A stretch of 9,422 nt of DNA from DASUEB01 sp036275295 (GTDB lineage: Bacteria > Bacteroidota > Bacteroidia > Flavobacteriales_D > Luteibaculaceae). The DNA lies in assembly GCA_036275295.1 (NCBI GenBank), contig DASUEB010000013.1, forward strand, positions 1-9,422, read 5' to 3'. A model generated the notes under the pieces. The model searched no databases. It worked only from the letters and a program-made list of their open reading frames with translations, and was not told where the DNA came from. Shown piece by piece: positions 6,730-9,422 of the stretch. A program made the translations under genes and the position numbers. The first letter of the stretch is position 1, and every line of letters starts with the position of its first letter.

Positions 6730-7315
6730 AATTCAAATGAAAATTACCATGCAGCCTTGACTCTTGGTTGTACAGCGCCGATTTGGTGCGTATAATATTG
6801 CGAAGGAGTCGGTTCATTTTTATCGGGTTAAACAATCCTATCAACATGCGTTTCTGTTCAACCGTCAAACCCAAGAGGGCCGCAATCTGAAACAAATCAC
6901 CGCTAATGGTTTTGGGCAACATTTGTTTGGGCAAATATCGGTAGGCGTATTTTTTAAAAACATTGATCAAACTGGCTTCGGCCGTGTATATCTCGTGTGC
7001 CAACTCCAATACGGTGGCGGCAGAATAAAGTTTTAACGGGTGGCGCTCAAACGTCTGAACCAACTTACAAAGGCCTACCGCAAGAACCAGGATATCCAGA
7101 TCACCGTTGCTGTATTTTGATTTCACCTCTTTAATTACCACCAGCGTGGCTATGTCCTGCTCTTGACAAGCATCGGCATTGCAAACCGCAAAAGAGCGTT
7201 GGGTGTCCTTAAAATCATTGAGAAACTGTCGGTCCGCCGTACTGGATATCCGCAATACAACCGACTCACCGGGCAACAATACCCCCTCAAACCTATACAA
7301 CGCGGTTAATCTCAT
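6728..7315 (-). CDS. Stand-alone LON substrate-binding (PUA-like) domain protein
   Basis: The 195-residue protein aligns with the N-terminal substrate-binding domain of Lon protease, which Bacteroidota also encode as a separate protein of about 200 residues. GVLLPGESVVLRI (11-23) matches the family's 'LPGE-x-L-x-L' opening. VVIKEVKSKYSNGDLDILVLAVGLCKLVQTF (59-89) matches the 'G-x-x-x-x-I-x-x-x-x-x-Y-x-D-G-x-x-D-I' core. A helical C-terminal part follows. It has no AAA+ ATPase and no Ser-Lys protease domain, so it cannot be a protease alone. The usual LFP and IFEPRY motifs are replaced by LYR and ISSTADR, so it is a diverged member. The ATG at 7315 is chosen over an in-frame TTG at 7336 because the promoter on this strand would start transcription near 7328. 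Molecular role is unknown; substrate binding or adaptor work is a guess. Confidence 0.7.
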   Translation of the reverse strand: MRLTALYRFEGVLLPGESVVLRISSTADRQFLNDFKDTQRSFAVCNADACQEQDIATLVVIKEVKSKYSNGDLDILVLAVGLCKLVQTFERHPLKLYSAATVLELAHEIYTAEASLINVFKKYAYRYLPKQMLPKTISGDLFQIAALLGLTVEQKRMLIGLFNPIKMNRLLRNIIRTKSALYNQESRLHGNFHLN

Positions 7316-7333
7316 AACACAGGGATGACGACT

Positions 7334-7364
7334 CAAATATAAGGCAGTTGTCTGATTTGGTAAA
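7334..7364 (-). promoter_or_regulatory. Promoter for the LON-domain gene
   Basis: On the minus strand TATATTTG (7341-7334) is an exact TAnnTTTG box. TTTA (7364-7361) lies 19 bases upstream as an imperfect -33 element. Transcription would start near 7328, leaving a leader of about 13 bases to the ATG at 7315. The -33 region lies inside the left arm of the inverted repeat at 7359-7387. Confidence 0.6.
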
Positions 7365-7387
7365 ACTTAACAAGAATTTGTTTTACC
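7359..7387. promoter_or_regulatory. Inverted repeat between divergent promoters, candidate operator
   Basis: GGTAAAAC (7359-7366) and GTTTTACC (7380-7387) are perfect 8-base inverted arms around a 13-base AT-rich spacer. The left arm covers the -33 region of the minus-strand promoter. The right arm shares its first base with the -33 TTTG of the plus-strand promoter. A dimeric regulator bound here could affect both genes. No T-run follows either arm, so it is not a normal terminator. Confidence 0.5.
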
Positions 7388-7407
7388 GTGCGGGTGTAGT
7401 ACCTTTG
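7377..7407 (+). promoter_or_regulatory. Bacteroidota sigma-A-type promoter for yebC
   Basis: TTTG (7377-7380), a 19-base spacer, and TACCTTTG (7400-7407) match the Bacteroidota consensus TTTG-N19-21-TAnnTTTG exactly. Transcription should begin near 7413, about 14 bases before the ATG at 7427. This is the clearest promoter in the window. Confidence 0.8.
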
Positions 7408-7426
7408 GCCTCCTTTAAAAACAGCA

Positions 7427-8140
7427 ATGGGACGTATTTTCGAAAAACGCAAGCACAAAATGTTCGCCCGCTACGACCGCATGGCGAAAATGTTCACCCG
7501 CATTGGTAAAGAAATAGCCATAGCGGTAAAAGCAAGCGGTCCCGACCCCGATAACAATCCCAGACTTCGGACCGCCATTCAGAATGCCAAGGGTATCAAT
7601 ATGCCCAAAGACCGTATTGAGGCTGCGATTAAAAGAGCGTCGAGCAAAGAAGATAAAAACTACGAAGAGGTTGTATATGAAGGATACGGTCCGCATGGCG
7701 TAGCCATTTTAATTGAAACGGCAACCGACAACCCCACCCGAACCGTGGCCTCGATCAGATTATATTTGAACCGAGCAGGTGGATCACTGGGAACAAGTGG
7801 CTCGCTGAACTTCATTTTCAACCGGAAAGGTTTCTTCAAGCTACAAAAAGGCAATTTAAATACCGACGAACTGGAACTGGAGTTGATTGACAACGGACTC
7901 GAGGACCTGCAATTCAACGACGAGGAAATCCATCTGTACACAGATTTCACCGATTTTGGTGCTATGTCGAAGGCATTAGAGGAAAGAGGTTTGGTGCCTA
8001 CATCTTCGGAATTGATCCGCATACCCACCACCACCGTAAACCTCAACGAAACCCAAGAGGAAGAACTGATGGAGTTGATCGAAAAAATTGAAGCAGACGA
8101 TGACGTACAACAAGTATTTCACAATATCGCCGGATTCTAA
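7427..8140 (+). CDS. yebC: YebC/PmpR (TACO1) family protein
   Basis: The 237-residue protein matches the YebC family along its whole length. The N-terminal helical domain includes ARYDRMAKMFTRIGKEI, then LRTAIQNAKGINMPKDRIEAAIKRA (about residues 47-71). The central domain carries YEEVVYEGYGPHGVAILIE and ATDNPTRTVASIRLYLNRAG. The GSLGTSGSLNFIF segment is also diagnostic. The opening MGRIFEKRKHKMFARYDRMA replaces the 'MAGHSKW' start of proteobacterial members and is the form I know from Bacteroidota. The family was first described as transcription regulators. More recent work on YebC and mitochondrial TACO1 supports a translation factor that relieves ribosome stalling at proline runs. It is expressed from the promoter at 7377-7407. 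Its stop lies 22 bases before the start of the methyltransferase gene. Confidence 0.93.
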   Translation: MGRIFEKRKHKMFARYDRMAKMFTRIGKEIAIAVKASGPDPDNNPRLRTAIQNAKGINMPKDRIEAAIKRASSKEDKNYEEVVYEGYGPHGVAILIETATDNPTRTVASIRLYLNRAGGSLGTSGSLNFIFNRKGFFKLQKGNLNTDELELELIDNGLEDLQFNDEEIHLYTDFTDFGAMSKALEERGLVPTSSELIRIPTTTVNLNETQEEELMELIEKIEADDDVQQVFHNIAGF

Positions 8141-8162
8141 TCCGGGAAAAATCCATCCAACT

Positions 8163-9290
8163 ATGAAAAAGGGCATCGAAAGTGCCCTTTTTTCAATTTT
8201 GTTCGAAGGAAAGCCAACTGATAGTACCGTAAAACAGCTCACTGCCTCTCATCCTAAGTGGGGATCGCGCGATCGCAAGTTGGTTATTGGGGCTGTATAC
8301 GACATGGTGCGATATTGGCTCACTTTTTGTGCGGCATTGGAGATCTCTTCGAAACAAACCGCATCCATAGAAACCGCAGTTTCCAACTACCTTCATCCCG
8401 CTCCCGCATTTCTGCATCGACTGACAGACTTTACCGCAGCACCGGTGCAACAAGCCGAATCCTTTCCCGATTGGCTGGTGGGTGAAATGGGACATGAAGC
8501 AAACTCCATCATGCGCGAACTGAATCAGCCCGCGCGACTTTCGATTCGGGTAAATACGTTAAAAGTTACACCATCTCAAGTAGAACAGTGGTTTACAGCA
8601 CAGGGAATTTCATTTGAAAAACATCCTCAACACGCAGAGCTCATTCTGTTGGATAAAAACACCAAAATTGATCAGACTCAACCTTACCGCGACGGTTGGA
8701 TAGAGGTCCAAGACCCGGGATCAATAGCCATTGGTAAAATGGTAAACCCCAAACCGGGATCCATTGTATTCGACACCTGCGCAGGAGCTGGAGGTAAATC
8801 CCTACTCTTGGCACAAATGATGCATAACCAAGGGCAAATCATTTGTGCAGATGTCCACCAATGGAAATTAGATGAGTTGAATAAACGCGCAAAACGGGCC
8901 GGAATTAGCATTTGTTCCGCTCAAGCCATTAAGGATGTATCAGATTTAGATCGATGGCAAAAATCAGCCGATTTTGTGCTTATAGACGCCCCCTGCTCAG
9001 GCACTGGCGTGATTAAAAGAAAACCTGAAACCAAATATCATCTCAACCCAACTCGACTAAACGAGTTGATCCATCTTCAATCGCAAATACTGAAATCTTA
9101 CAGTCTCCTAAGCAAAAAAGGGGGCGAGATCGTTTATGCTACTTGCAGCATCTTAGCCAAAGAAAACGAATTACAGATCGAGGATTTTCTAAAGTCCGAT
9201 CACAACTTTGAACTGGTAGAACAACAAACACTATTACCATCGCGATTTAACGACGGATTCTTTATGGCGAAACTTAAGCGCATAAACTAA
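8163..9290 (+). CDS. RsmB/NOL1-like rRNA (cytosine-5) methyltransferase
   Basis: The 375-residue protein is a complete S-adenosylmethionine-dependent RNA m5C methyltransferase. The N-terminal helical NusB-like/linker region includes KWGSRDR (32-38). The PUA-like/N1 segment has LSIRVNTLK (126-134) and the VQDPGS turn (182-187). The Rossmann fold begins with motif I FDTCAGAGGK (203-212), followed by the SAM-binding acidic residue Asp230. The two catalytic cysteines are both present: Cys278 in DAPCSGTG (motif IV) and Cys328 in YATCSI (motif VI). It probably methylates 16S rRNA, as RsmB does at C967, but the exact target cannot be read. I start at ATG 8163 because family members begin just before 'ALFSILFEG'. 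An upstream ATG at 8088 would overlap yebC by 53 bases without family support. The first codons contain a terminator-like hairpin. Confidence 0.9.
   Translation: MKKGIESALFSILFEGKPTDSTVKQLTASHPKWGSRDRKLVIGAVYDMVRYWLTFCAALEISSKQTASIETAVSNYLHPAPAFLHRLTDFTAAPVQQAESFPDWLVGEMGHEANSIMRELNQPARLSIRVNTLKVTPSQVEQWFTAQGISFEKHPQHAELILLDKNTKIDQTQPYRDGWIEVQDPGSIAIGKMVNPKPGSIVFDTCAGAGGKSLLLAQMMHNQGQIICADVHQWKLDELNKRAKRAGISICSAQAIKDVSDLDRWQKSADFVLIDAPCSGTGVIKRKPETKYHLNPTRLNELIHLQSQILKSYSLLSKKGGEIVYATCSILAKENELQIEDFLKSDHNFELVEQQTLLPSRFNDGFFMAKLKRIN
8166..8193 (+). terminator. Terminator-like hairpin inside the first codons of the methyltransferase gene
   Basis: AAAAAGGGCA (8166-8175) and TGCCCTTTTT (8183-8192) form a perfect 10-bp stem with a 7-base loop, and the T-run reaches 8193. 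The shape, with an A-run, GC core and T-run, is that of a Rho-independent terminator 25 bases after the yebC stop. Yet it begins at the base after the ATG of the next gene and occupies codons 2-11. It probably ends part of the yebC transcripts, or regulates entry into the methyltransferase gene. Confidence 0.65.
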
Positions 9291-9323
9291 TCAAAAGCGC
9301 AGCTCGTTATCCAGTCAACCACC

Positions 9324-9362
9324 GCAGGCAAAATAAAAGCTTGGGGCGATTTTGCCTGCTTT
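9324..9362 (+). terminator. Long hairpin after the methyltransferase gene, probable terminator
   Basis: GCAGGCAAAAT (9324-9334) pairs perfectly with ATTTTGCCTGC (9349-9359), giving an 11-bp stem and 14-base loop that starts 34 bases after the stop at 9290. Only TTT follows before an A-run, so termination may be weak. On the minus strand there is no T-run at all. It could also protect the 3' end of the mRNA. Confidence 0.55.
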
Positions 9363-9388
9363 AAAACGTAGGGTGAGGATCTATTAAA

Positions 9389-9421
9389 TTATATCTCCTG
9401 ATTCCATGGCAAGAATCCAAA
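9389..9421 (-). CDS. Possible C-terminal end of a minus-strand gene at the window edge
   Basis: Ten codons are open from the right edge to a TAA at 9391-9389, reading FGFLPWNQEI. The composition looks like a real protein tail, and a converging gene would explain the hairpin at 9324. An alternative is the start of a plus-strand gene at ATG 9406-9408 (MARIQ), which has no clear ribosome site or promoter. Too little is visible to decide, and I assign no function. Confidence 0.25.
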   Translation of the reverse strand, partial: FGFLPWNQEI

Positions 9422-9422
9422 T

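Noticed and set aside
7660..8046. 128-codon minus-strand frame antisense to yebC
   Set aside because: It is Ser-rich with no motif, a typical shadow of a conserved gene on the other strand.
8088..8162. Upstream ATG extending the methyltransferase by 25 residues into yebC
   Set aside because: The extra residues have no counterpart in family N-termini and would create a 53-base overlap with yebC. ATG 8163 fits the family start.
1..9422. CRISPR array, insertion sequence, prophage or other mobile element
   Set aside because: I saw no spaced direct repeats, transposase or integrase motifs, terminal inverted repeats or tRNA attachment sites. Genes are intact and compact.

Overview
The window looks like chromosomal DNA from a member of the Bacteroidota. 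Several things point there: a TonB-dependent receptor with an N-terminal carboxypeptidase-regulatory-like domain, a small secreted protein of the Bacteroidota HYC_CC_PP type, a YebC protein with the phylum's typical N-terminus, and promoters of the phylum's TTTG-N19-TAnnTTTG form instead of -35/-10 boxes. Base composition looks even, and I see no insertion sequence, phage gene, CRISPR array, tRNA or rRNA. The genus cannot be named from this.

Layout. Bases 3-104 are the last codons of a plus-strand gene, probably an ABC-F ATPase. A 330-base gap follows, holding a two-way terminator. Bases 435-5781 carry six minus-strand genes. In transcription order they are an ABC ATPase, an FtsX/MacB-type permease, a small secreted CxxC protein of DUF3299 type, a small secreted Cys-rich HYC_CC_PP protein, a secreted heavy-metal-associated (HMA) domain protein, and a TonB-dependent outer-membrane receptor. 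The first three overlap by 4 bases each. The last two are 5 bases apart. A possible internal promoter precedes the fourth gene.

Bases 5885-6694 (+) encode a secreted protein I do not recognise, followed by a strong terminator. A stand-alone LON substrate-binding-domain protein (6728-7315, -) converges on it. That gene diverges from yebC (7427-8140, +). A good Bacteroidota promoter on each strand lies in the gap, and an 8-base-arm inverted repeat overlaps both -33 regions. After yebC comes an RsmB-like rRNA cytosine methyltransferase (8163-9290, +). Its first codons contain a perfect terminator-like hairpin. The window ends in a hairpin and a few codons of an uncertain neighbour.

How the genes may work together. 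The six-gene cluster reads as a candidate transition-metal trafficking system, with copper or zinc most likely. It has an outer-membrane receptor with a CC pair in the plug, three small exported Cys-rich proteins, and an inner-membrane ABC exporter-fold complex whose permease is not a standard MacB or LolE. The metal assignment is inference from families and cysteine motifs. The right-hand half is translation and protein-quality housekeeping, with two regulatory structures worth testing.
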